Counted from the first letter of the stretch, positions 8,167 through 17,685 are shown. The stretch: DNA of 52,454 bases from DATFXM01 sp035315885 (GCA_035315885.1 DATFXM010000149.1:1-52454); one strand, 5' to 3'. A program made the numbers and translations. Notes: generated from the sequence alone by a model not told the origin.

Positions 8167-9192
8167 ATGCAATCGCAAAAAGATCAGTCGCAGATGCCGT
8201 CGCCAGAAATAATCTTCGAGACGGTGACCGCTTATCAACGCTCAGCCGCAATCAAAGCCGCGGTCGAGTTGGACGTCTTCACTGCAATCGGCGAGGGTAA
8301 TGCGACGGCGGACCAGATAGCGAAACGTTGCGGAACAGCGCAGCGAGGCGCTCGAATTCTGTGCGACTATCTCACCTTGTCGGGGTTTCTAATAAAAACC
8401 GATGATAAGTACTCGCTGACGCAAGAATCGGCAGTGTTCTTGAATCGCAACTCACCTGCATATCTGGGTTCAGTGACCGATTTCCTTCTTTCGCCTACGG
8501 TGACCGGGGGCTTCGAAAACCTCACCGAAGCAGTGCGAAACGGAGGAACACCTGACACTCAGGGCGGGACGGTAGCGCCAGAGAATCCCATCTGGATCAA
8601 GTTCGCACAGGCAATGGCTAACCTGATGCGTCCAACCGCCGCCGCGATAGCTCAGTTAATCGATCCGGAAGCTGACCGCGAGTTGAAGATTCTGGACATC
8701 GCCGCCGGACACGGTGCGTTTGGAATTGCGTTCCTGAGCCGCAACCCGAAGGCTCGTGTAGCAGCGGTCGACTGGCCTGCGGTTCTTGAAGTCGCCGAAG
8801 AGAATGCGCGAGCCGCCGGAGTCGCGGATCGGCATAGCAAGATTCCCGGCAGCGCCTTTGACGTGGACTTTGGTACGGGTTACGACGTGGTTCTTGTGAC
8901 GAACTTTCTGCATCACTTCGATATTCCAACGAACGAAAAACTATTGAAGAACATACGTGCAAGCCTGGCTGAGGGAGGTCGGGCAGTCACGCTGGAGTTC
9001 GTTCCGAACGAAGACAGAGTTTCGCCTGCCAACGCCGCAGGTTTCAGCCTGACAATGTTGGCGGGAACGCCGTCGGGGGATGCTTACACTTACTCGGAGA
9101 TCGAGAAGATGTTTAGCGCGGCGGGATTCTCGCGCAGTGAACACTTACAGATCCCGCCGTCGTTTCAGAGTCTGATTGTATCCTACAAGTAG
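8167..9192 (+). CDS. SAM-dependent O-methyltransferase (AdoMet_MTase, plant-OMT-like)
   Basis: A 341-residue protein. The start is the ATG at 8167, preceded by AAGGGAGA with about 8-base spacing; an in-frame ATG at 8131 lacks such a site. Residues 15-90 form the winged-helix dimerisation domain typical of this class (SAAIKAAVELDVFTAIGEG). The Rossmann methyltransferase domain follows, with motif I ILDIAAGHGAFGIAF near 175-189, the acidic residue in VAAVDWP, and VLVTNFLHHFDIP near 245. The HHFD segment aligns with the catalytic-His region of small-molecule O-methyltransferases. The substrate cannot be told. Its immediate neighbours are transcribed in the opposite direction, so it is probably a single-gene unit. 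Confidence 0.85.
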   Translation: MQSQKDQSQMPSPEIIFETVTAYQRSAAIKAAVELDVFTAIGEGNATADQIAKRCGTAQRGARILCDYLTLSGFLIKTDDKYSLTQESAVFLNRNSPAYLGSVTDFLLSPTVTGGFENLTEAVRNGGTPDTQGGTVAPENPIWIKFAQAMANLMRPTAAAIAQLIDPEADRELKILDIAAGHGAFGIAFLSRNPKARVAAVDWPAVLEVAEENARAAGVADRHSKIPGSAFDVDFGTGYDVVLVTNFLHHFDIPTNEKLLKNIRASLAEGGRAVTLEFVPNEDRVSPANAAGFSLTMLAGTPSGDAYTYSEIEKMFSAAGFSRSEHLQIPPSFQSLIVSYK

Positions 9193-9203
9193 TTCAGAGT
9201 AGT

Positions 9204-9267
9204 GAGTTCTGAGTTCTGAGTCGCTTTCGCTGCCTGACTCAGAACTCAGCATTCAGCATTCAGAACT
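9204..9267. terminator. GAGTTCT-heptamer hairpin between convergent genes
   Basis: The left arm is GAGTTCTGAGTTCTGAGTC (9204-9222) and the right arm begins GACTCAGAACTCAG (9236-9249), then repeats CATTCAG units up to CAGAACTC (9261-9268). The loop is 13 bases. The pairing is nearly perfect and it fills the gap between two converging genes, so a transcription-terminating role for both is plausible. It belongs to the dispersed heptamer family seen at several other gaps. Confidence 0.6.
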
Positions 9268-10821
9268 CTAGCTTCGTGCTTTTGCTCCGCGCTCGGCGCG
9301 GGCCTTCTGCACCATTTCCTTGATCTCTTTCATCAACGTCGGACCGTGATAGGGAATTCCGTCCTTTATTGTCCACTCAACCCCACCGGTTCTCACCGCC
9401 TTGCCGTCCCTGATTTCTTCGATGCCTGTGGGGTATAGAACTTTGAAGTTTTCGAGCGGGTTCCCGTTCACCACGATGATGTCCGCAAGAAAGCCCGCCC
9501 GTATGCGGCCCAACGTCGATTCCATTCCCAGAATCTTTGCGTTGTTGCCGGTAGCGTGTTGAATCACTTTCAACGGATGAAAGCCGGCTTCCTGGTGCAG
9601 CTCCAGCTCACGAAGCAGCCCGAATCCGTACATCTGATAGATAAACCCCGCGTCTTCGCCGGCGCCTATTGTCCCACCCATCCGCTCAAAATCCACCAGC
9701 GCCTTCATCCATATTCGATAGTTCTCTTTCCAGAAGGCCTCGTCAGTCGAGCTCCATCCGATGAAGTAGGAACCGTGATGCGAAGGATCGGGTCTGAAGA
9801 AATCCTCCAGGACCGGGTGGAGGTAGTCCGCAAACCACGGTTGGGATTGCGCTCGCTGCAAGTCACGGCTTGCTTCGTAGATGTCCAGCGTAGGATCCCA
9901 TGCGACGCCCGCTGCTACCATCGCCTCCAGCACATGGGTCAGCCGTTCCGCGTCCGCCTCGCGCCACAGTCTTCCGGCATAGCGGAAACGGTCAGTCTCA
10001 TTGTTGTAGTTGTAAGTCGAAGGGAAATTCTGACGTCCGGAAATCACCGCAGCGTCCGGTATGCCGTACCAATGCTCGATCGAAGTCGTTCCGCCTTTGA
10101 TGTCATCCCATGCGTTAGTCTCTTCGACGCCCGTATGGTGCGCGACGCGCAGCCCAGCCTTGTGAGCCTCGTCCAGCATCGCCAGTAGAATGTCTCTATC
10201 GACGCCAAGTGTCTTTATACCGTCGGCTCCCATTGCCTTGATCTCGCGGACGCGGGCGCGAGTTTCTTCGACATTGTGAGGCACCGGAGGAAATCCAAAC
10301 ATCGGATAGATGAAGAGTCTTGGCGCCACAACTTCTCCTCGAGCGCTCCGGTCCCGGAGGGGCAGCGTCTTTCGCGAATCGCTGCCGACGTCTCGCACCG
10401 TAGTGATTCCGCACGCCAGCCACAGCTTCAAGCAATAATCAAACGGCATCGGCACGCCGCCTCGCTCGTCCTGTGTGTGACCGTGAAGGTTGATCAAGCC
10501 GGGCAAGACATATTTGCCCGTGGCATCGATTTCGGCGTCGCCGGCAGCCGGACGTTTGGCTCGGCCCTCCTTGAGCGCGACCGGATCGAGTGGGACGACA
10601 TCCGTAATCCGGTTGCCTTCCACGACTATGTCCTTGGGTCCGGCCGCCGGAGTTCCGTTCCCATCAATAATGATCGCGTTTCGGATAACCAGACGCTGAT
10701 AGCGTCTGCCGCTTTGCAAAGACTGCGCTAACGATCCGCGCGCTGCGGCGGGACCGATTGGACCGAGAACGACGCAACCCAGTAGCAACAGCGCCAGCGA
10801 AGGACCGGCAAATCGTTTCAT
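9268..10821 (-). CDS. Exported imidazolonepropionase-like amidohydrolase
   Basis: A 517-residue protein starting at the ATG at 10821, preceded by CAGGAGTGG. The N-terminus is a signal sequence; LLLLGC (11-16) could be a lipobox, or cleavage could follow PAAA near 24-27. The amidohydrolase fold shows a small beta domain (VIRNAIIIDGNG), the metal-binding HxH in LPGLINLHGHTQD (H113, H115), a Lys in GADGIKTLG, His in VAHHTG, SIEHW, and the Asp in IGAGEDAGF. The C-terminal part (LGRIRAGFLADIIVVNGNPL) is typical of the prolidase/imidazolonepropionase-like branch. Such enzymes hydrolyse amide, peptide or lactam bonds using one or two metals; the substrate here is unknown. It is convergent with the methyltransferase gene and divergent from the peroxidase gene. 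Confidence 0.85.
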   Translation of the reverse strand: MKRFAGPSLALLLLGCVVLGPIGPAAARGSLAQSLQSGRRYQRLVIRNAIIIDGNGTPAAGPKDIVVEGNRITDVVPLDPVALKEGRAKRPAAGDAEIDATGKYVLPGLINLHGHTQDERGGVPMPFDYCLKLWLACGITTVRDVGSDSRKTLPLRDRSARGEVVAPRLFIYPMFGFPPVPHNVEETRARVREIKAMGADGIKTLGVDRDILLAMLDEAHKAGLRVAHHTGVEETNAWDDIKGGTTSIEHWYGIPDAAVISGRQNFPSTYNYNNETDRFRYAGRLWREADAERLTHVLEAMVAAGVAWDPTLDIYEASRDLQRAQSQPWFADYLHPVLEDFFRPDPSHHGSYFIGWSSTDEAFWKENYRIWMKALVDFERMGGTIGAGEDAGFIYQMYGFGLLRELELHQEAGFHPLKVIQHATGNNAKILGMESTLGRIRAGFLADIIVVNGNPLENFKVLYPTGIEEIRDGKAVRTGGVEWTIKDGIPYHGPTLMKEIKEMVQKARAERGAKARS

Positions 10822-11012
10822 AGGACCACTCCTGATGGATGTTCGGGAACGCTGAATCCTGAATCGGAAATCCGGAATCGTCAATAACGAATCGCGTTTT
10901 CGGGGCGAGTCCGAGATTACGGTTCCGATCCGCTCGACCGGCAGTCGGGGATTCGTTTATTATCGAGCGTTCAGGCATCGTCGACATTCCACCACCCAGG
11001 AGGAGGCTACGG

Positions 11013-11594
11013 ATGAAAAAGGCAATGATCGCGCTAACAGTTGTCTTGGCGGTTTTAGGGATCTCGTGTCTGGGGCGGACCAGTTACGGAGGCGCAGGTA
11101 TGGGCGCATCGTCTGTTTATGATTTCGAAATGAAGAACATTGAGGGCAAGGCGGTGAAGCTTGCGAGCTTCAAGGGGAAGGTGCTGCTCATAGTGAACGT
11201 AGCGAGCAAGTGTGGATTCACTCCTCAATACGAGGGGCTGCAGAAGATCTATACCAAATATCACGGTCAGGGTTTCGAGATACTGGGCTTCCCTGCAAAC
11301 AACTTCATGGGCCAGGAGCCCGGTACCGACGAAGAGATAAAGACGTTCTGCTCGTTAAAGTACAACGTGACGTTTCCGATGTTCTCCAAGATTTCGGTCA
11401 AGGGTGACGACATCCACCCGCTGTACAAGTTCCTGACCGATAAGCAAACCGATCCGGAGTTTGGCGGGGACATCAGTTGGAACTTCAACAAGTTCCTGGT
11501 TGGCCGCGACGGTAAGATCGTGGCGAGGTTCTCTTCCAAGGACACGCCGGAAAGCGAAAAAGTTGTTCAGGCGATCGAGAACGCTTTGAAGTAA
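11013..11594 (+). CDS. Exported glutathione peroxidase (Cys type)
   Basis: A 193-residue thioredoxin-fold peroxidase with a strong Shine-Dalgarno sequence (AGGAGGAGG) before the ATG. The N-terminal 20 or so residues are a signal sequence ending in LGISC, which could be a weak lipobox. The catalytic set is visible: C67 in NVASKCGFTPQY, Q101 in NNFMGQEPGT, and W156-N157 in SWNFNKFLV. The peroxidatic residue is Cys, not selenocysteine. The family reduces hydrogen peroxide and lipid hydroperoxides, in bacteria usually with thioredoxin as the reductant. Periplasmic placement is inferred from the signal. Two hairpins lie directly downstream. Confidence 0.92.
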   Translation: MKKAMIALTVVLAVLGISCLGRTSYGGAGMGASSVYDFEMKNIEGKAVKLASFKGKVLLIVNVASKCGFTPQYEGLQKIYTKYHGQGFEILGFPANNFMGQEPGTDEEIKTFCSLKYNVTFPMFSKISVKGDDIHPLYKFLTDKQTDPEFGGDISWNFNKFLVGRDGKIVARFSSKDTPESEKVVQAIENALK

Positions 11595-11679
11595 GCGCTA
11601 TAAAAGCGCCGATCGTGCGCGCTCCCCCAACGCAAAGACGCCAAGCCGTACTTGAATTGCGGCTTGGCGTTTCTGCGTT
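11595..11679 (+). terminator. Two hairpins after the peroxidase gene
   Basis: Directly after the stop codon is GCGCTataaaAGCGC (11595-11609). A larger hairpin follows, with 20-base arms at 11629-11648 and 11660-11679 (AACGCAAAGACGCCAAGCCG on the left), two mismatches and an 11-base loop. No T-run follows. The arm AACGCAAAGACGCC resembles the inner CACGCAAAG arm of the elements at 23894 and 27939, so it may be a relic of that family used as a terminator. GAGTTGAGAGTGCTGAGTG (11694-11712) is a heptamer relic. Confidence 0.55.
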
Positions 11680-11750
11680 GTAGAGCGTTCTGAGTTGAGA
11701 GTGCTGAGTGTTTAATAGTGAGGCGGCTCTCTCGCTGCGCACACTATGCT

Positions 11751-13313
11751 TCAGTGGACGCGCTTGTCGTAACCTGCCCAGTACTTCTCCCGGAGTTCGC
11801 GTTTTAGTATTTTTCCCGTCCCGCCCTTCGGAAGGGTCTCTCGAAATTCGATCGACTTTGGCACCTTGAACCCCGGGAGTTTCGTCTTGCAGTGAGCTAT
11901 CAGTTCGTCTTCATTGAGCGATTCGCCGGGCTTTAAAACGACAATGGCCTTTGGAACTTCACCCCAGCGATCGTCCGGCACCGGTATCACCGCGCATTCA
12001 AGTACCGCGCGATGAGCGTAAACCGCCTTCTCGACCTCGATCGATGAAATGTTCTCCCCACCCGAAATGATTATGTCCTTCTTACGGTCTACGATCAGGA
12101 AATAGCCCTCGTCGTCCACGACTGCCATGTCTCCGGTGTGAAACCAGCCATTGCGCATCACTAGATCGGTCTCTTCCGGCAATTTCCAGTAGCCGTGCAT
12201 CACGTTGTCTGCGCGCACAACTACTTCGCCCGGCGTCTTTCCATCGTGCGCAACCGGCTTGTCGTTTTCATCGAAGATATCAATCTCCACTCCGGGCATC
12301 GGATAACCCGCCATGGCCTGCCGTCTCCATCGTTCGTCGTCGGGCAACCCTTCCAGATGATGTTTGATGAATGACTGCGTCACCACTGGCGTCGTCTCTG
12401 TGAGACCGTAGCCCCCATAACACTCGCACCCTATCTTGCTCTCGACGTCACGTATCAGCTCCATAGGGGACGCAGCTCCCCCGATCGCGACGTAGTCGAG
12501 ACTCGACAGGTCGTATTCGCCGAGCCTCGGATGATTGATAAGCGCCACCGCCATTGTCGGCACCATCGCAAAATTGGTGACGCGCTCCTTCTGAATGAGT
12601 TCCAGTACTTCGGTTGGATCGAATCTCCTGGTCATTACGTGCCGCGCACCCATGCAGGTCAGCGTATGCGGCGTGCCCCAACCGTTTACGTGAAAGAGCG
12701 GAATCGTGTGAAGTTGGACAACCGATTCATCCACGCTCAACCCGGCAATGACCTGTAGGGCATGCATGTACAGGTTGCGATGGGTCATCATCACGCCCTT
12801 CGGGTTTGCCGTCGTTCCCGACGTATAAAACAACTCCGCCAGTTCGTCGTCGTGGAGATCGCCTGGAGGGGTAAAGTCCGGCGACGCAGTTTCAAGCAAC
12901 GATTCGTAGTCGGATTCCAGACAGATGTAGTCTCGAACCTCCGGGCAGTTGCTTCTGAGGGCGTCTACTAGCGGCGTGAAATCCCGATTGTAAAACACCG
13001 CGGCGGTTCCCGAGTCGTTCAGGATGTACGCGATCTCATCTGGCGTTAGTCTGATGTTGAGCGGGAGGAGCACTGCGCCCATCTGCACGACGCCGTAGTA
13101 GGCTTCCAGCAGTTCGTGGCTGTTGTATCCAAGCCACGCGACGCGCTCGCCTCGCGAGATATTGAGCTTCAGCAGAGCGTTTGAGAGCTGGTCTGCTCGT
13201 CTTCCAAATTCCAGGTAGGTGAATCGGCGCTCGCCGTCCACGACTCCGGTCTTGTTACCGAACAGTGATTCGGCGCGCTTCTTGAATCTGATCGGGGTAA
13301 GCGTAAGGTTCAT
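11751..13313 (-). CDS. Acyl-CoA synthetase (AMP-forming, FadD-like)
   Basis: A 520-residue member of the ANL superfamily. It shows the AMP-binding loop YTSGTTANPKGVMMTHRN (A3), YGLTETTP (A5), GWFHTGDMA (A7), VDRKKDIIISGGENISS (A8) and the catalytic Lys in PKGGTGKILKREL (A10). It activates a carboxylate, most likely a medium- or long-chain fatty acid, to the acyl-AMP and then the CoA thioester in the cytoplasm; chain length is not readable. It lies downstream of a second synthetase in the same direction (103-base gap) and most resembles the third one at 40708-42306 (shared FHxNGWG). Fatty-acid degradation or lipid remodelling is inferred. Confidence 0.88.
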   Translation of the reverse strand: MNLTLTPIRFKKRAESLFGNKTGVVDGERRFTYLEFGRRADQLSNALLKLNISRGERVAWLGYNSHELLEAYYGVVQMGAVLLPLNIRLTPDEIAYILNDSGTAAVFYNRDFTPLVDALRSNCPEVRDYICLESDYESLLETASPDFTPPGDLHDDELAELFYTSGTTANPKGVMMTHRNLYMHALQVIAGLSVDESVVQLHTIPLFHVNGWGTPHTLTCMGARHVMTRRFDPTEVLELIQKERVTNFAMVPTMAVALINHPRLGEYDLSSLDYVAIGGAASPMELIRDVESKIGCECYGGYGLTETTPVVTQSFIKHHLEGLPDDERWRRQAMAGYPMPGVEIDIFDENDKPVAHDGKTPGEVVVRADNVMHGYWKLPEETDLVMRNGWFHTGDMAVVDDEGYFLIVDRKKDIIISGGENISSIEVEKAVYAHRAVLECAVIPVPDDRWGEVPKAIVVLKPGESLNEDELIAHCKTKLPGFKVPKSIEFRETLPKGGTGKILKRELREKYWAGYDKRVH

Positions 13314-13340
13314 TTTGTTTGGCTCACTCTTGAATTTGAA

Positions 13341-13389
13341 AATCTCAAATTTGAAATTTGAAATAATTTGAAATTTGAAATTTGAGATT
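13341..13389. repeat. AAATTTG heptamer palindrome
   Basis: Perfect 12-base ends AATCTCAAATTT (13341-13352) and AAATTTGAGATT (13378-13389) enclose tandem AAATTTG units. It is followed by GGATCTGAGATCTGAGATTTC, a second short direct repeat. It fills the gap between two acyl-CoA synthetase genes read in the same direction and is far richer in A+T than the surrounding DNA. Confidence 0.65.
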
Positions 13390-13416
13390 CTGGGGATCTG
13401 AGATCTGAGATTTCTC

Positions 13417-14976
13417 TTAACCTATCCTGCGCGACTGGTTCGCCCAGTACTTCTCTCGCAATTGCTTCTTGAGGATCTTGCCGGTGCCACCTTTCGGCAA
13501 CTCGCCCTCAATGAATTCAATCGATCGCGGCAGCTTGTAGTTTGCCAGCCGCGGCCGACAAAACTCAATCAACTCTTCGGCGCTCAGCGACTGCCCCTCC
13601 TTGACCGTGATGCACGCATGGACCGCTTCACCCCAGTCCGCGTCCGGCACCGGAATAACCGCAGCTTCCTTGATCGCCGGATGTTCGTATAACGCCGCTT
13701 CGACTTCGGTAGAAAAAACGTTCTCGCCTCCGGTCACGATCATGTCTTTCTTTCGATCAACCAGGTACACGTACCCTTCCTCGTCAACCGTCGCCAGATC
13801 ACCGGTGTACAGCCATCCGTCACGAACTGCAGCTTCGGTGTCCTCGGGCCGCTTCCAGTAACCTGCCATCACGTTAGGTCCTCGCGCGCTGATTTCCCCA
13901 ACCTCCCCTGGCCTCACTGGGACGCCATCGAAGTCCACAACTCGAACCTCGACACCTGCAACAGGTTTGCCGCACGACGCAAGCAGATGCTCATTAACCG
14001 CCAGGGCCCGAGCGTGATCCTCCGCTGTCAGCACTGTCAGAAGCGGTGACGCTTCCGTCAAACCGTAGCCCTGCCCAAACTCGCACTTGAAGGCCTTCAT
14101 CGCCCGCTTCAGCACTTCGGGCGCGATAGGCGATGCACCATAGGTCACGTGTCGAAGAGAAGTGAGGTCGTAGGACTCCAAGGCCGGATGCTGGAGCACA
14201 AAGTTTATCATCGTCGGCACCAGTAGCATTAATGTCACGTGCTCCTGCTGGATCGCCTCCAGAACAGCCCCCGGATCGAACCGCGGAATGAAGACTTGAG
14301 TCGCGCCGCACGAGGTGTGTATGAAAATTGCGGCGCCGTCAGCAAGGTGAAACATCGGCGCGGCGTGAAGGTAGATATCGTCAGGCCGGTAAGAATAAGT
14401 TGCGAGCGAGTGCTTCACGTTGGATTCGACGTTCCGGTGCGTCAGCATCACACCCTTAGGCTCGCCCGTAGTCCCCGAAGTATAAAACAGGCCCATCAGC
14501 TCATTAGCGTCTACCGCCGGTGCGTCGAATTCCGGGGACGCCCTCTTCAACAGCAGCTCGTAATCCATGAAGCCCTCGGCGGGCTCATCCCCAATTGATA
14601 TGAAGTGCTCTACAGTTTCCAGATTGCCCTTTATCGACTGGACCAGCGGCTGCATTGTCGGGTCTACCGCGATGAGCCGCGCGCCCGAATGATCGAGGAT
14701 GTATTTGACTTCTTGGGCCGGTATCCTGAAATTGATCGGAACCACCACCGCTCCTAGCTGAGGGATCGCATAATAAAACTCGAGAAAGCGGTGACAGTTT
14801 AGTGCGAGCACTGCGACTCGATCGCCGCGCTGAATGCCAATATCGGCGAGAGCGCCCGAAAGCCGATTTACGCGCTGGTCCAGCTCTGAGAAGGTGAGGC
14901 GCGTTTTGCCGCAGACGGCTGCGGTCTTGGCCGGATTGGCCGACACCGCTCGCTTGAGTCCGTCCACGACGCTCAT
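13417..14976 (-). CDS. Acyl-CoA synthetase (AMP-forming, FadD-like)
   Basis: A 519-residue ANL enzyme. I chose the ATG at 14976 (GGAG eight bases upstream; start matches the length of the neighbour) over the longer frame from 15039. Motifs: YTSGTTGEPKGVMLTHRN, YGLTEASP, GWLYTGDLA, VDRKKDMIVTGGENVFSTEVE and the A10 lysine in PKGGTGKILKKQL. Expected reaction: fatty acid + ATP + CoA to acyl-CoA. It lies upstream of another synthetase gene on the same strand; the two share about the same length but are clearly diverged, so this is not a recent duplication. Divergent from the permease pair at 15137. Confidence 0.88.
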   Translation of the reverse strand: MSVVDGLKRAVSANPAKTAAVCGKTRLTFSELDQRVNRLSGALADIGIQRGDRVAVLALNCHRFLEFYYAIPQLGAVVVPINFRIPAQEVKYILDHSGARLIAVDPTMQPLVQSIKGNLETVEHFISIGDEPAEGFMDYELLLKRASPEFDAPAVDANELMGLFYTSGTTGEPKGVMLTHRNVESNVKHSLATYSYRPDDIYLHAAPMFHLADGAAIFIHTSCGATQVFIPRFDPGAVLEAIQQEHVTLMLLVPTMINFVLQHPALESYDLTSLRHVTYGASPIAPEVLKRAMKAFKCEFGQGYGLTEASPLLTVLTAEDHARALAVNEHLLASCGKPVAGVEVRVVDFDGVPVRPGEVGEISARGPNVMAGYWKRPEDTEAAVRDGWLYTGDLATVDEEGYVYLVDRKKDMIVTGGENVFSTEVEAALYEHPAIKEAAVIPVPDADWGEAVHACITVKEGQSLSAEELIEFCRPRLANYKLPRSIEFIEGELPKGGTGKILKKQLREKYWANQSRRIG

Positions 14977-15136
14977 CCCATTTTCTCCGCTATTGTCGAC
15001 TGTGCTGGCAGAGTCGAGAGTTCGGTAAAAATCGCACACGCCCGGAGGATTTGTAAAGCCGCCAATACGCGAGTCATCAACAATTGACCCGTCGATGACG
15101 TACAGTTATAACTGAGAGAATCAAGGGAGCTGGAAG

Positions 15137-16420
15137 ATGACCACCGTGCGGACTCACGAGTTGAAGGAACGTCTGGCGAAGCTGCAGAAGTACTCCGGCA
15201 ACGCGGGACTTCGAGAGTACGTGGGTGTCGCACTCGAATCGTTGCGAGCAAATAAGTTGAGGTCTTTTCTGACCCTCCTGGGCATCATAATCGGCATCGC
15301 ATCGATTATCGCGGTTATCTCGATCATCCAGGGCCTGGACCACTACTGGAAATCAAAGGTTTCCAACTTCGGGCCAAACACCTTTGTGATTACGCAGTAT
15401 CCGATCACTACGGACCTGGACAAGCTGTACGAGATGATTCGGCGGAATCCGGAGATTCACGCCGACATGGCTGAAATCATCAAACGAGGATGTTCGTCTT
15501 GTGAAGCGGTAGGCGTTGAAACGCATCGACAAGTGGAGGTGCACTACGGGAAGCAGACCCTTGAAAGCGTCGATATGAGCGGAATGACCCCGAACATCCT
15601 TCACATCGAGCCGTACGACGTGGACACAGGGCGCCTCCTTCAGGATTGGGAAGACGAGCACTCGCGGTTTGTGGCGTTTGTCGGCTACGACATCGCCGAA
15701 AAGATCTTTCCCGGAATCGACCCGATAGGGAAGGAGATCAAAGTAGACGATCACTGGTACTCGATCATCGGCGTCGCAGAGAAAAAAGGAACAGTGCTCG
15801 GCTTTTCTCGAGATAATTTTGTCAGGGTACCGCTGTCGACCTTTCAGAAGATTTACGGATCGCGGCGCACGGTAAACATCTCGATCAAAGCCCGAGAAAA
15901 CGAGATGGAGCAAGCGCAGGATCAGGCCAGACTTGTGCTGCGCACCCAACATCACCTCGGCTACCATGAAGACGATGACTTCGGCGTAATTACCTCCGAG
16001 GGCGTGAACGAGCTGTTCAACAATCTGACTCGCGTCATTTTTTCGGTGTCGCTGTTCGTGGTGGGCGTTTCGCTGGTCGTAGGAGGCATCGTGATCATGA
16101 ACATCATGCTTGTCTCTGTGGTGGAACGGACGAAGGAGATCGGAATCAGGAAAGCACTCGGGGCCAGGCAGCAGGATGTGGTCAATCAGTTCCTGGTCGA
16201 GTCGATAGTCCTGTGCTGTGCCGGTGGCGTCGGCGGAATCATAGTGGCTTATGGGATTTCGTGGTTGATCTCGAGCTTTACCCCGCTCCCCTCGTCGTTT
16301 CCTTTTTGGGCTCCGGTGGTCGCGATCACGTTGTCTACGATAATCGGACTGTTTTTCGGAATCTATCCCGCGCGTCGCGCAGGACGTCTGGATCCGATCG
16401 AAGCATTGAGGACTGAGTGA
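15137..16420 (+). CDS. MacB/FtsX-type ABC transporter permease
   Basis: A 427-residue protein with GGGAGCTGG upstream of its ATG. The layout is that of the MacB family: a cytoplasmic N-terminus, TM1 near 45-65 (LRSFLTLLGIIIGIASIIAV), a periplasmic domain of about 200 residues, and three C-terminal spans (from about 290) with the conserved ERTKEIGIRKALGA segment that contacts the ATPase. Such permeases work as dimers with a MacB/LolD-like ATPase in export of lipoproteins, peptides or antibiotics. No ATPase gene lies in the window. It overlaps the next permease gene by four bases (GTGA), so the two probably form a heterodimer. Confidence 0.85.
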   Translation: MTTVRTHELKERLAKLQKYSGNAGLREYVGVALESLRANKLRSFLTLLGIIIGIASIIAVISIIQGLDHYWKSKVSNFGPNTFVITQYPITTDLDKLYEMIRRNPEIHADMAEIIKRGCSSCEAVGVETHRQVEVHYGKQTLESVDMSGMTPNILHIEPYDVDTGRLLQDWEDEHSRFVAFVGYDIAEKIFPGIDPIGKEIKVDDHWYSIIGVAEKKGTVLGFSRDNFVRVPLSTFQKIYGSRRTVNISIKARENEMEQAQDQARLVLRTQHHLGYHEDDDFGVITSEGVNELFNNLTRVIFSVSLFVVGVSLVVGGIVIMNIMLVSVVERTKEIGIRKALGARQQDVVNQFLVESIVLCCAGGVGGIIVAYGISWLISSFTPLPSSFPFWAPVVAITLSTIIGLFFGIYPARRAGRLDPIEALRTE

Positions 16421-17685
16421 ACCTGTCTAGCATAAGAGAGAATACCGCGCTCGCGTTTGCGACGCTTGCCACGCACAAGTTCCGCGCGGCGCTCACGATT
16501 CTTGGCGTGTTTATCGGGGTGCTGGTCATTGTGGCAATGGCGGCGGTGTTGAACGGCTTTCGGCAATCGGTGCTCGACAACGCAGAAAGCTTCGGCACAC
16601 GCAACGTCTACGTCTGGCGATACCCTTTCATAATGACCAGCAAACCGTCGGCTGAAATTCTGAACCGCAAGCCATTGACGCTCGAAGATGCGCTGGCCAT
16701 CCAGGAAGACGTGCCGGCGGTCGAATATGTCTATGCCGGACTGCCTTACGCGATCCCCTTGCCCGGTGAAGTCCCTCCGCTTCCCCCGGAAGTGAAATAC
16801 AAAGACCACGCCATCAATCGAAGTCAAATAATAGGGAACTTCCCGGTGGCCGAACGCGTGATGAACGTACCGGTGAACGAAGGTCGATACTTCAACGACG
16901 CCGAGAATCTGCATCGCGCTTATGTTTGCGTGCTGGCGTTCAATGTGGTCGAAGCCTTATTCCCCTCGGAAGACCCCATCGGCAAAGTCATCAATGTTGC
17001 CGGTCAGGACTTCACAGTGGTGGGCACGGTAAAGAAACTTAAGGCAGGACCATTCGGTTCCGAGAACCGCGAAGACAACGACCTATTCATACCTTACTGG
17101 ACCTTCCGCAAAATGTTTCCATCCAAGGACGATCACTTCATCATCATCAGGATGCGTGAAGGCAGAATGAAGGAAGGCATCGAAGGTATCGAGCGTGTTC
17201 TGCGCTTGAGGCGCAATGTTCCGATCGATCGCGACAACAATTTTGAAATCGGAACGCCCGACTCCTTCATCAGTACTTTTGACGACATAGTCGGAGCCGT
17301 GTTCGGTGTGATGATGATCATTTCCTCAATCGCATTTCTGGTGGGTGGCGTGGGGGTGATGAACATCATGCTGGTAGCAGTGACCGAGCGGACTCGCGAG
17401 ATCGGCATACGAAAAGCGGTGGGCGCAAAGCGATCCGACATCATCTGGCAGTTCCTGACTGAAGCGATCACGTTGACCGGGCTGGGTGGAGTTGCCGGTC
17501 TCGGGTTTGGCTGGCTGATGGCGGTGTCGGTGACCGCCCTTGTTCCGGCGCTTGCGATGAAGATACCGCTGTGGGCAGCGGCAATAGGCTTTTTTGGTTC
17601 CGTTGGTGTCGGGTTGCTATTTGGACTCTGGCCGGCGATGAAAGCTTCACGCCTCGACCCAATCGTCGCCCTCCGATATGAGTAG
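16417..17685 (+). CDS. MacB/FtsX-type ABC transporter permease
   Basis: A 422-residue protein starting at a GTG that overlaps the preceding stop. TM1 is near 25-45 (LTILGVFIGVLVIVAMAAV), followed by a MacB periplasmic core domain and three C-terminal spans with ERTREIGIRKAVGAK. It is a paralogue of the upstream gene, and four-base overlap implies translational coupling and equal dosage, fitting a heterodimeric permease. The ATPase must be encoded elsewhere. No helical-hairpin adaptor (MacA-like) gene is nearby either, so the substrate and direction are open. Confidence 0.85.
   Translation: MNLSSIRENTALAFATLATHKFRAALTILGVFIGVLVIVAMAAVLNGFRQSVLDNAESFGTRNVYVWRYPFIMTSKPSAEILNRKPLTLEDALAIQEDVPAVEYVYAGLPYAIPLPGEVPPLPPEVKYKDHAINRSQIIGNFPVAERVMNVPVNEGRYFNDAENLHRAYVCVLAFNVVEALFPSEDPIGKVINVAGQDFTVVGTVKKLKAGPFGSENREDNDLFIPYWTFRKMFPSKDDHFIIIRMREGRMKEGIEGIERVLRLRRNVPIDRDNNFEIGTPDSFISTFDDIVGAVFGVMMIISSIAFLVGGVGVMNIMLVAVTERTREIGIRKAVGAKRSDIIWQFLTEAITLTGLGGVAGLGFGWLMAVSVTALVPALAMKIPLWAAAIGFFGSVGVGLLFGLWPAMKASRLDPIVALRYE

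Noticed and set aside
10664..10987. 107-residue minus-strand frame upstream of the amidohydrolase signal peptide.
   Set aside because: It overlaps the amidohydrolase 5' end in another frame and lacks a start signal.
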